DNA of 43,282 bases. Source: an uncultured Bacteroidota bacterium. Its GTDB lineage: Bacteria; Bacteroidota; Bacteroidia; Bacteroidales; 4484-276. The stretch covers positions 1-43,282 of the forward strand of contig CAJATL010000337.1 of NCBI GenBank assembly GCA_903944895.1, written 5' to 3'. The notes beneath the pieces were generated by a model. That model was not told the origin of the DNA. It did not search any database and saw only the letters and a list, made by a program, of their open reading frames with translations. Every line of letters begins with the position of its first letter. Position 1 is the first letter of the stretch. The translations under genes and the position numbers were made by a program. Positions 1-8,121 of this stretch are shown here, in pieces.

Positions 1-3000
1 AAACCATTGTAGCTGTCGTTGGTCAGCGCATTGCCCACGTTGGCATTGCCCGTGTAACCGTTGATCGGACCGTAGCTGTCGTTGTTGGCTGCTATCGAGG
101 CTGCCGATACTTCAACCGTGATCAATGCATCATCACAATTTGTTGGATTTAAATCTTCACATATCTGGTAGGTGATATAATAAGTCCCTGCCGGAGTGGC
201 CGGATCAACGGTTACTTCACCTGTTGTGGTGTTCAAAGTCACGCCATCCAGCGGATCGAGAACTGCCGTGATGGTGACTTCAGCCGGATCGACCGGGTCG
301 CCGTTCAGCAGGTCGTTATCAAGAACATTTGAAACTGCTGTTCCGCCATTATAGCCATTAACCGGAGTTCCGCTGGCATCATCATCGTTTGCTGCAATCA
401 AAGCTGCCGATACTTCCACCGTTATCAAAGCATCATCACAATTTGTTGGATTCAGATCTTCACAGATCTGATAAGTGATATAATAAGTCCCTGCCGGAGT
501 GGCCGGATCTAAAGTTACTTCACCTGTTGTGATGTTCAAAGTCACGCCATCCAGTGGATCTAGAACTGCCGTGATGGTGACTTCAGCCGGATCGACCGGG
601 TCGCCGTTCAGCAGGTCGTTATCCAGAACATTTGAAACTGCTGTTCCGCCATCATAGCCATTAACCGGGGTACCGCTGGCATCATCATCGTTGGCTGCAA
701 TCGAAGCTGCCGATACTTCCACGGTTATCAATGCCTGGTCGCAGTTGGTGGGATTCAGGTTTTCACATATCTGGTAGGTGATATAATAAGTCCCTGCCGG
801 AGTGGCCGGATCTACAGTTACTTCACCTGTTGTGATGTTCAAGGTCACACCGTCGGCCGGGTCAAGCAATGCACTAATTGTAATTTCTATAGGAATAACT
901 GCAACACCGTTCAGCAGGTCGTTGTCCAGAACATTGTCAACAGCAATACCACCGTCATAGCCGTTAACCGGGGTGCCGCTGGCATCATCATCAACTGCCT
1001 CAATTGGTGGAGAAGCAACCTTAACTGTTACTAAAGCCTGATCGCAATTGGTTGGATTCAGTATTTCACAGATTTCATAAATGATAAAGTAGGTATTCGC
1101 CGGAGTTTTAGGATCTACGGTAACTTCACCTGTTGCGGTGTTCAAAGTCACGCCGTCGGCCTGGTCGAAAACCACTGAAACAGCAATTTCTGCAGGATTC
1201 ACCTGAAGGCCATTCAACAGGTCGTTATCCAGAACATTGTCAACTGCGATTCCACCGTCATAGCCGTTAACCGGGGTGCCGCTGGCATCATCGTCAACAG
1301 CAAGGATAGGTGCAGCTGAAACCACAACGGTTACTAAAGCATCATCACAATTTGTGGGATTCAGGATTTCACAGATTTCATAAATTATATAATAAGTATC
1401 TTCAGGAGTGCCTGGATCTACGGTTACTTGCCCTGTAATGGGATCCAGGGTTACGCCATCAAGCAGATCAACAACTACACTAAGTGTTACTTCTGCCGGA
1501 TTTACCAAAACACCGTTCAACAAGTCGTTATCCAACACATTGGAAATGGCTGTGCCGCCGACGTACCCGTTAATCGGAGTAGCGCTGGCATCATCATCGG
1601 TTGCAACAATCGGAGCAGCCGTAACTAACACGATAATTTGGGCCTGATCGCAGTTTGATGGGTTCAGGTTTTCACAGATCTGATAGATAATGTAATAGGT
1701 TCCTGCCTGAGTTGCAGGATCAACGGTTACTTCACCGGAAGAAGTATTCAAAGTCACACCGTCGGCCGGGTCGGTGACTGCACTGATGGTGACCTCAGTA
1801 GGAATAACCGGAATACCATTCAGCAGGTCGTTATCCAGAACATTATCAACAGCGGTGCCACCGATATATCCATTTACCGGAGTGCCGGTGGCATCATCGT
1901 CAACTGCAACAATGGGTGGACCTGAAACAACAACAGTAACCAGGGCCTGATCACAATTTGCAGGATTCAGATTTTCACAGATTTCATAGGTGATATAATA
2001 GGTTTCTGCCGGAGTTGCAGGAACTACGGTTACTTCGCCTGTAGAGGTATTCAAACTTACGCCATCGATAGGGTCAAGAATTGCACTGATGGTGACTTCG
2101 GCCGGATTGACCTGAATCCCGTTCAACAGGTCATTATCCAATACATTTGAAACGGCTGTACCCCCATCATGTCCGTTAACCGGAAAACCACTGGCATCAT
2201 CGTCTACAGCAACAATAGGTGCGGCTGAAACCACAACGGTAACTAAAGCATCATCACAATTTGTGGGATTCAGGATTTCACAGATTTCATAAATGATAAA
2301 ATAGGTGTCCTCAGGAGTGTCCGGATCGACGGTAACTTCACCTGTTGTGGGATTCAAAGTTACGCCATCAGGCAGGTCAACAACTACACTAAGCGCTACT
2401 TCTGCCGGATTTACCAAAACACCGTTCAGCAAATCGTTATCCAACACATTGGAAACAGCGGTGCCACCTATATAGCCGTTAACCGGAGTGCCGCTGGCAT
2501 CATCGTTAACTGCAACGATCGGTGCAGCCGAAACCTTAACTGTTACGATTGCCTGGTCACAATTTGTAGGATTCAGGTTTTCACAGATCTGATAAGTGAT
2601 ATAGTAGTTTCCTACAGGGGTTCCCGGATTAACGGTAACTTCCCCTGTCAGAAGATTCAAAGTCACGCCGTCGGCCGGGTCGCTGATTGCGGTAATCGTG
2701 ACTTCAGTCGGGATTACCGGATTACCGTTTAACTTATCATTATTTAGTACATTGGAAACGGCGGTTCCACCGATATATCCGTTAACCGGAGTGCCACTTG
2801 CATCATCGTCAACGGCAAGGATAGGTGCGGCTGAAACCACAACGGTTACTATAGCCTCATCACAGTTCGCGGGGTTCTGTATATCACAGATCTCGTAAGT
2901 GATGTTGTACGTTCCAGCCGGAGTTTTTGGATCGACGAAAACTTCTCCCGTTGATGTGTTTAATGTCACCCCATCAGGTGGATCATTAGACGCGGTAAGG

Positions 3001-4352
3001 GTCACTTGTGCCGGATCGACCGGAGTACTGTTCATCAAATCGTTGTCCAGAACATTGTCAACAGCAATACCTCCTTCATATCCGTTAACCGGAGAACCAT
3101 TGTCATTGATAGCATCAAGTCCCGATAAAACAAGAACTGTAGTTGATGCTATTGATGAATTGTTGGATAGATCAGGATCAGTTGTAGTACTTGAAACCGT
3201 TACTGTGTTAGTTAGATCCCCACTGTATGACTCATCAACTGTTGTAATAATTGTTAATACAGCATTGGCTCCTGAAGCAAGAATTCCGATATTCCAGTTT
3301 GGAGCCGTCCAGCTTCCCACTGAAGGATTGGTGCTGACAATGGTAATATTTGCAGGCAGGTTCTCGATAGTATTAACAGCCTGGGCTGATGATGTTCCAT
3401 TGTTGGTTACCGTGATTGTATAGGTTAAGTTTTGGCCAGCAAAAACCTGTTCAGGCGATGCAGATTTAACTATTTGTAAGTCGGCTTTTTCAGTAAGAGC
3501 TGCGCAACTTTGTGATTGAGCAATGTCACAATCGTTGATTTTGGCACCTGAAAAAAAGTTGAGATTGGGATCCAGGGTATTTGCACAGTAATAATTCAAG
3601 GTTGTAGAACCATTCATACTGCTAATAGTAATTTTTTGATTTGTATAAATTGAAAATACTGATCCATTCATTATGGAGCTAAAAAATTCAGCATTTCCGC
3701 TTTGAGAAAGAACTTTAACCCTAATATCAGTAACAGTGAGATAAGATGAGGAACTGATGGTAAAATTTCCTGTGCCGGATAAACCTGCAAATAAATAAGC
3801 ATTATCGAGAATCCCATAATTGGTGGATGATCCAACTCCTTCAAACAAAATATTCTGTTCTACACTCAGGCATACATCAATCATTAATAAATTGTTTACA
3901 TCGGTTTTTACAAGAAAATTTCCAGAAACATTTACTATGGCATCCTGCCAGTTAATGGTTCCCTTTTCGATTTGCATATTTCCGCCACTTCCAGGGGAAT
4001 AGCATTCATATGTGCCGTTATTTATAATGAAACTTGTACCGGCATCTTTTTGGTTCAGGCTTCTGGCTCCGCTGGCATTTCCCATTATAAGTTTACCACC
4101 GTTTTCAATTCTCAAGGTAGAATTACTTTGTAATTCAATGTCAGATACTGCTTGTGTTACAGTAAAATCATTGGTTATAATAACACTTTGAGTGCTGTTC
4201 AGAGTAGCTGGAGGAGCGCCCGATGCACCACCACTGACATTCCAGGTTGAGGAGTTATTCCAGTTACCATTGGTTTTACTTGTCCAGGTTTGTTGTCCAA
4301 TGACACTGACGATGACAAAAAATGTCGAAACGAATATTATTACTTTTTTCAT
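1..4352 (-). CDS. Giant secreted repeat adhesin, C-terminus beyond the left edge
   Basis: The frame is open from the ATG at 4352-4350 to the window edge, giving about 1450 residues with no stop. It begins with a signal peptide (MKKVIIFVSTFFVIVSVIGQ), followed by a beta-rich domain to about residue 285. This domain has G8/beta-helix-like character, with motifs such as VIITNDFTVTQ and LRIENGGKLIMGN. A DUF11 domain (about 290-405) follows, then ten 101-residue Ig/cadherin-like repeats from about residue 415. The first ~400 residues are closely related, also at DNA level, to the LruC protein at 8122-10467. The start codon sits in an ATGA overlap with the stop of the upstream gene, so translation may be coupled. 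By family it is a cell-surface or exported adhesin. The missing C-terminus would normally carry a sorting or anchoring domain. Whether it is a gliding or attachment factor cannot be told here. Confidence 0.9.
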   Translation of the reverse strand, partial: MKKVIIFVSTFFVIVSVIGQQTWTSKTNGNWNNSSTWNVSGGASGAPPATLNSTQSVIITNDFTVTQAVSDIELQSNSTLRIENGGKLIMGNASGARSLNQKDAGTSFIINNGTYECYSPGSGGNMQIEKGTINWQDAIVNVSGNFLVKTDVNNLLMIDVCLSVEQNILFEGVGSSTNYGILDNAYLFAGLSGTGNFTISSSSYLTVTDIRVKVLSQSGNAEFFSSIMNGSVFSIYTNQKITISSMNGSTTLNYYCANTLDPNLNFFSGAKINDCDIAQSQSCAALTEKADLQIVKSASPEQVFAGQNLTYTITVTNNGTSSAQAVNTIENLPANITIVSTNPSVGSWTAPNWNIGILASGANAVLTIITTVDESYSGDLTNTVTVSSTTTDPDLSNNSSIASTTVLVLSGLDAINDNGSPVNGYEGGIAVDNVLDNDLMNSTPVDPAQVTLTASNDPPDGVTLNTSTGEVFVDPKTPAGTYNITYEICDIQNPANCDEAIVTVVVSAAPILAVDDDASGTPVNGYIGGTAVSNVLNNDKLNGNPVIPTEVTITAISDPADGVTLNLLTGEVTVNPGTPVGNYYITYQICENLNPTNCDQAIVTVKVSAAPIVAVNDDASGTPVNGYIGGTAVSNVLDNDLLNGVLVNPAEVALSVVVDLPDGVTLNPTTGEVTVDPDTPEDTYFIIYEICEILNPTNCDDALVTVVVSAAPIVAVDDDASGFPVNGHDGGTAVSNVLDNDLLNGIQVNPAEVTISAILDPIDGVSLNTSTGEVTVVPATPAETYYITYEICENLNPANCDQALVTVVVSGPPIVAVDDDATGTPVNGYIGGTAVDNVLDNDLLNGIPVIPTEVTISAVTDPADGVTLNTSSGEVTVDPATQAGTYYIIYQICENLNPSNCDQAQIIVLVTAAPIVATDDDASATPINGYVGGTAISNVLDNDLLNGVLVNPAEVTLSVVVDLLDGVTLDPITGQVTVDPGTPEDTYYIIYEICEILNPTNCDDALVTVVVSAAPILAVDDDASGTPVNGYDGGIAVDNVLDNDLLNGLQVNPAEIAVSVVFDQADGVTLNTATGEVTVDPKTPANTYFIIYEICEILNPTNCDQALVTVKVASPPIEAVDDDASGTPVNGYDGGIAVDNVLDNDLLNGVAVIPIEITISALLDPADGVTLNITTGEVTVDPATPAGTYYITYQICENLNPTNCDQALITVEVSAASIAANDDDASGTPVNGYDGGTAVSNVLDNDLLNGDPVDPAEVTITAVLDPLDGVTLNITTGEVTLDPATPAGTYYITYQICEDLNPTNCDDALITVEVSAALIAANDDDASGTPVNGYNGGTAVSNVLDNDLLNGDPVDPAEVTITAVLDPLDGVTLNTTTGEVTVDPATPAGTYYITYQICEDLNPTNCDDALITVEVSAASIAANNDSYGPINGYTGNANVGNALTNDSYNG
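78..3107 (-). repeat. Ten tandem 303-bp (101-residue) in-frame repeats
   Basis: The conserved sub-motif at the TYYI-coding site recurs at 181, 484, 787, 1090, 1393, 1696, 1999, 2302, 2605 and 2908, a spacing of exactly 303 bp every time. Each unit reads roughly VDDDASGTPVNGYxGG, then VLDNDLLNG, then DGVTLNxxTGEVTVDPxTP, then YxICExLNPTNCD and ITVxVSAAPI. Each has two conserved cysteines (in ICE and NCD) that could form a disulfide within a beta-sandwich. The two most C-terminal units (181 and 484) are nearly identical in DNA, while the N-terminal unit (2908) is the most diverged. Below position ~80 the sequence changes to another, shorter unit type (NDSYGPINGYTGNANVGNA). Confidence 0.95.
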
Positions 4353-5950
4353 GACGATAATCTATTTAAATTGTTATAAAAAGATGTAAGACAATTGATT
4401 GTACCAGTTTTTTTGAATTCATATTGAGATCCAACTGAAGTCAAATCCAATATCATTTGCTGATCAGCATATTTTTCTTTACCTTTTTGTCGAATGTTGG
4501 AAAAGTAAGTTTCATGGATTATGGCTGGGCAGTAATCATATCCCTTAACCCGGGAAATACTTGCATCATCGGCTATAGCTTCAATCGGAACCTGAATTAT
4601 ATTTACCGTTTCCGATCGGTAGCTATACCTGCCACAATCATCGGTTACCAGTACTTTAATTATGCATGATGTTGGCACTGCTAACAGGGGAGCTGTAAAA
4701 GTCGTAGTAGCCCCGGTAGAATCGCTAAAAGAGCCGCCGGCCGAACTGGTCCACAGATAAGTTAACGGAGGTTTGCCATCAGATACAATTGCGTTAAGCA
4801 AAATGGTAGAGCCTGCCGGAATTGTTGAGGGAATATCGAAATTAACAATCATTTGCAGTTCATCACCTGCAAGAAGAATAAAATTAAAATATGCCCTCAT
4901 CGCAGCAATATTAGCTGGATCTGATTCTTCGTTGAGATCATGCCCCGCTTCGTACATAACCATCCCGTAATCACTGTTTCCATATGCGCGACCGTAAACA
5001 AGCACTGCTGCTTCATTAGGATTAGCCTGCGTGTGTGTTGGCTGATAAACAGCAACTTTTGTTGTTGGACGCCACGAACCAGTAGTTTTTATCGGAATAT
5101 AAATTTGTTCAGAACCATTCGTTGTGGCTCCATCAAGCTTACCCATGAATTGCATGATTGGGTCAGCATCACATGAAGGTCGATAGGTATAATTTCCTGA
5201 TCCATCGTCGTGCTTATTCCAGCGGATTAATCCGGTTGAACTCAGAAACGGCAAACCTACACCATCTGCAGATACCGGAGCTTCCAAAGCACTAGCTGCA
5301 TGACAACCCGACCAAAGGTATCCATTTTCATTTTTGATATAATTATCAAGAGCGGTTACCCAGCTATCAATCCAGTTCTGCGGATCAGCATGCGGGAGTA
5401 CATAAACATCATCACATCCTGAAAGCATGGTTGGATTACCTTTCAGGACATAGGAGGCTGCTGGAATTTCCGCATCAACGTAAAAAGTCTTAACAATATC
5501 ATCGTTCTGCGAGTCCAATATAGCTAGCGGCCAACTTGTCAAATGCGTAAAAACCGGAGCATCGAAACTGCTTGTTGTTGGACCGATTACAACGACACCT
5601 TTTGCTTTCCACGCATTAATTGCTGAGGTCACACCAGCATTTACATACTCTGCCGGAATGATAAAAGGACCTCCTTTGTAACTTGCCGAATTATAGCTGA
5701 AATCGATACCATCCTTTGATTTTGAAGGATTGATTACCCACCTCAATGCTACATTGTGGTCTTTGATAAGCGTATAAACCAAACCATAAGGTTTTAATCC
5801 TTTTGCAACACTCTGAGTTGCCTGTCCCATGTCGATAATGTAGGCGCCACTTGAAAAAGTTTCCATTGCCGCCCACATCCTGTTTGAAAAAACCAACAAG
5901 ATTAAAAGTGCAAGAAAAAGTCTCCAAAAAGTATTAAATATTGTTTTCAT
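4349..5950 (-). CDS. Secreted protein with PKD-like domain, C-terminus probably truncated
   Basis: The 533-residue product has an N-terminal signal/TM segment (about residues 8-27). A domain of about 330 residues follows that I cannot assign. It contains a GCHAAS motif (around residue 215) and YEAGHDL (around 335), which faintly recall a glutamine-amidotransferase-like fold; this is only a resemblance. Residues ~365-455 form a PKD-like beta-sandwich (PPLTYLWTSSAGG, then VTDDCGRYS). The last ~75 residues begin IEAIADDASISRVKGYDY, which aligns to the start of the 101-residue repeats next door (IEAVDDDASGTPVNGYDG), then turn into unrelated hydrophilic sequence. I infer that this gene once continued into repeats and was truncated. 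The stop TGA overlaps the ATG of the giant adhesin gene by four bases. No Shine-Dalgarno sequence or clear promoter is visible upstream. Confidence 0.8.
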   Translation of the reverse strand: MKTIFNTFWRLFLALLILLVFSNRMWAAMETFSSGAYIIDMGQATQSVAKGLKPYGLVYTLIKDHNVALRWVINPSKSKDGIDFSYNSASYKGGPFIIPAEYVNAGVTSAINAWKAKGVVVIGPTTSSFDAPVFTHLTSWPLAILDSQNDDIVKTFYVDAEIPAASYVLKGNPTMLSGCDDVYVLPHADPQNWIDSWVTALDNYIKNENGYLWSGCHAASALEAPVSADGVGLPFLSSTGLIRWNKHDDGSGNYTYRPSCDADPIMQFMGKLDGATTNGSEQIYIPIKTTGSWRPTTKVAVYQPTHTQANPNEAAVLVYGRAYGNSDYGMVMYEAGHDLNEESDPANIAAMRAYFNFILLAGDELQMIVNFDIPSTIPAGSTILLNAIVSDGKPPLTYLWTSSAGGSFSDSTGATTTFTAPLLAVPTSCIIKVLVTDDCGRYSYRSETVNIIQVPIEAIADDASISRVKGYDYCPAIIHETYFSNIRQKGKEKYADQQMILDLTSVGSQYEFKKTGTINCLTSFYNNLNRLSS

Positions 5951-7317
5951 AACTATTAATTTAGGTTTAACTGAAAAATTTTAAAAACGAATAATTTGAT
6001 TGATTGATAAATGACATAAAATCACTGACGTTTTTTGGTACCATGAATAATATGGTTTGAATTTAAGAAGTACGTTTTTTGACATAGAATCTTTGCTTCG
6101 TTCATGGGAAAACAGTACGAATACAAAAAAATAAAACATGAAATGTCTGGTTACCAATCAATCGGAAAGAGTTCTTCAATTTTGCATAGACCTGCAAGGA
6201 ATAGAAGATCGTTTTATAGTGGGAAGGAAAAACATGAATAACAAATTGACAAAATGGTGGTCAAATCGAAAAATCTGGAAGACCAAAGTACAATCCATCA
6301 AAACGACACATTGTTCTTTGTCAGTTTTTCATTGGCATCAGGGGTAAATCCAATACCAAATCCAACACACAGACTACTGCGCTATCAATGGGGCATAAAT
6401 CATACAATCGCAATTTGAGCAGACATCGGGCAGAAGTATTAATCTGATAATCTGGTCATATCAAGGCGTTGAGTAAAAAAAACCGGAACAAAAGTCAGGG
6501 AGAGTCACAACGATATAGTATTGTTTAAAATGTCATATCATAACGATTTTGCTGGTCTGCACTATTATTAAGATGATGGCCATTTAAGTATTCATTTCAA
6601 TGGTATTTTAAGTTAAATCTGAGGGGAAATACCCATCCGGGTTAACATGCCAGTTGAGCCTGAAAAGGCCCGTGCGGTATTAAGGTACCACTTTGGAACA
6701 AACCATGCATAAATACACAAAAAGAATGTTCATTCCTTAGTAGTTGCCGTCATCCCGAAGTTTAAAAATGTTGTCCGTTTTGAACGAATTAAAACTGTGA
6801 CCCCGGAATTCATTCCGTTTGAAGGCCCCTGGCAAAACGGCATCATCGGGAAATTTTTTGATCTCTATAATTTAGGTTTTTGTGAGTTAAAGTTTTTTAG
6901 ATTTTCATGAACCGGATAGCAATTTCTAATCGGTCCATCAGGATATATTACACAATTCATCGTTACAGTTCACAAGGTCAAAAAAACGCCTGATGAAGTA
7001 TCAAAAACTTCAATGACGATACATCCAATACCACTGAAATATTGATGAGCTTAAAAAATACCTTTTGAAGCCGGCGATATTTACTTTCTTCGCTTCAAAC
7101 GAAGCGGGTGATTTCTTTAGTTAGTGATTGAAAATATAGGTTGAATAGTTATTGAAATACGCTTAAATAGTGGCCGAGGTTGTTTTAGACACTCAAGACT
7201 TAATTGTACGTCAAAACCTGGTAATAAAAAATGTTTTCCTACCAAACAATTATTGATTGGTAACTGTTCTACAAATGTCAAAGAACTAATGTTTTGAATC
7301 TGATGAACAGAATTTTA
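5951..7317. other. Gene-poor 1.4-kb stretch, probably decayed DNA
   Basis: No convincing gene is present on either strand. A 69-codon plus-strand frame at 6138-6347 has an odd composition and no ribosome-binding site. A second broken plus-strand frame at 6647-6910 is listed separately. The stretch contains one copy of the palindrome CGGAATTCATTCCG (6804-6817), which also flanks the ATPase gene at 34-35 kb. The neighbours are a truncated gene on one side and a diverged gene duplicate on the other, which suggests a site of insertion or deletion and decay rather than a regulatory region. Confidence 0.5.
6647..6910 (+). pseudogene. Possible decayed reading frame with one internal stop
   Basis: Starting at ATG 6647 the frame reads 21 codons to a TAA at 6710. 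In the same frame it then stays open for another 65 codons to TGA 6908-6910. The residues are protein-like (for example FKNVVRFERIKTVTPEFIPF). It would be the only plus-strand gene in the window. I recognise no family, and a chance open frame is a fair alternative. Confidence 0.2.
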
Positions 7318-7743
7318 TTAAGGTGGATGTGCATCTAAAATGATTGGTTCTAATGAACTGTAAAAAGCGTCCGTCTGGTAATTGCACTTATGCAATTGCA
7401 ACGCCAGAAAATCTGCCTGATCCTGAGATTTTCGCAGCACATTTTCGTGAGCGGTTGGAGATGATATTTTTATGGGGCAGCACTGATCGATTGTTAAAAA
7501 TGTCTCCGGGCCTGATAACCTGAAAGCATTTAAAACCTCAATTAGCCTGATCACCGGTGTTAAAATTGCATACCTTATATCTGCAGTAGTTTTCCATTCA
7601 AATTCTGCATGCTCCCGAATATCCCGTCCCGAAGCATGTTTTGATTTGCGAAGGTTTAATGCTTCTTTATTAAATAAAGTAAAACCGGGAATAAAAGCCA
7701 GCGCTGTTACAACTGAAAAATGTATTTTAAATAATGCTTCCAT
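7318..7743 (-). pseudogene. Diverged copy of the small LruC-partner lipoprotein, lipobox lost
   Basis: The frame encodes 141 residues and aligns along its length with the 122-residue lipoprotein at 10525-10893. RDIREHAEFEWKTTAD pairs with HDIQVSDGFDWKTTRD, and LIEVLN pairs with IIEVAN. Downstream, a P-K-P-K-Q-L-L-YQ series of identities holds register at a constant offset of two residues. The hydrophobic N-terminus is kept, but the lipobox GFSGC of the intact copy has become GFTLF, so the lipidated cysteine is gone. The C-terminus runs 18 residues past where the paralogue stops. A TAnnTTTG promoter box is retained upstream (7790-7797). The open frame means it could still be expressed, but loss of the anchor and low conservation argue for a decaying duplicate. 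Confidence 0.6.
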
Positions 7744-7789
7744 TTCTGATGGTATCCATTTAAAACCAGATTTTACAAAATCGCACCAG

Positions 7790-7820
7790 CAAATATAGAC
7801 ACAAACAATGTGTTTTGCAA
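7790..7820 (-). promoter_or_regulatory. Bacteroidota-type promoter upstream of the diverged lipoprotein copy
   Basis: On the minus strand a TTG (7820-7818) is followed after 20 nt by TATATTTG (7797-7790), matching the TTTG/TAnnTTTG consensus known for the Bacteroidota primary sigma factor. The box ends 46 nt upstream of the ATG, nearly the same distance as in the intact paralogous cassette. Confidence 0.45.
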
Positions 7821-8025
7821 TAAAAAATTTGCAGGTACTTTAAATTAGAATCATTAGGGAGTCAATTTTAAGACTGGTGCAATTTTTTAAGTAAAATGAT
7901 GCGGGTGGAATTGCTACAAGACAATAAAAATCATTCAGTTTGTCAGGTTAAAATTGATGAGAACGACTGACAGCTTTTTAATGCATGCAGCTTTCAAATC
8001 AGCGCATGAATGGGTGTAACTGTCG

Positions 8026-8067
8026 CAAAACAAAAATGGATGGAGCAACTATTCACCCCATCCATTT
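8026..8067 (-). terminator. Intrinsic terminator after the LruC gene
   Basis: A 10-bp stem, AAATGGATGG paired with CCATCCATTT (8058-8067 with 8034-8043), has a 14-nt loop. On the minus strand it is followed by TTTTTGTTTTG. It lies about 55 nt beyond the LruC stop codon. Confidence 0.7.
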
Positions 8068-8121
8068 CCTTGTAACCAAAATATGATCAATGTTCCATCT
8101 GCTATTTTTACTTGTTCATCG

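Larger units (their letters stand above)
7744..8121. other. Intergenic region with a terminator and a promoter box
   Basis: Between the LruC gene and the diverged lipoprotein copy I see only the terminator at 8034-8067 and the promoter box at 7790-7820. The remainder is AT-rich with no open frame worth calling. Confidence 0.6.

Noticed and set aside
78-3107. Regular repeats considered as a CRISPR array
   Set aside because: Period is 303 bp with similarity along the whole unit and an open reading frame throughout; no short repeat/unique spacer pattern and no cas genes.
1408-3423. Several plus-strand open frames (for example 1408-1647, 2698-2898 and 2899-3423) across the repeat region
   Set aside because: They are antisense frames of the 303-bp repeats and recur with the repeat period; the minus strand carries the real, uninterrupted protein.
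6138-6347. A 69-codon plus-strand frame
   Set aside because: No ribosome-binding site, odd composition and no recognisable family; kept only as part of the gene-poor stretch.
5951-7317. Search for a tRNA or structured RNA in the gene desert
   Set aside because: No T-loop consensus (GGTTCGAATCC-like) or long conserved stem was seen; nothing to support an RNA gene.
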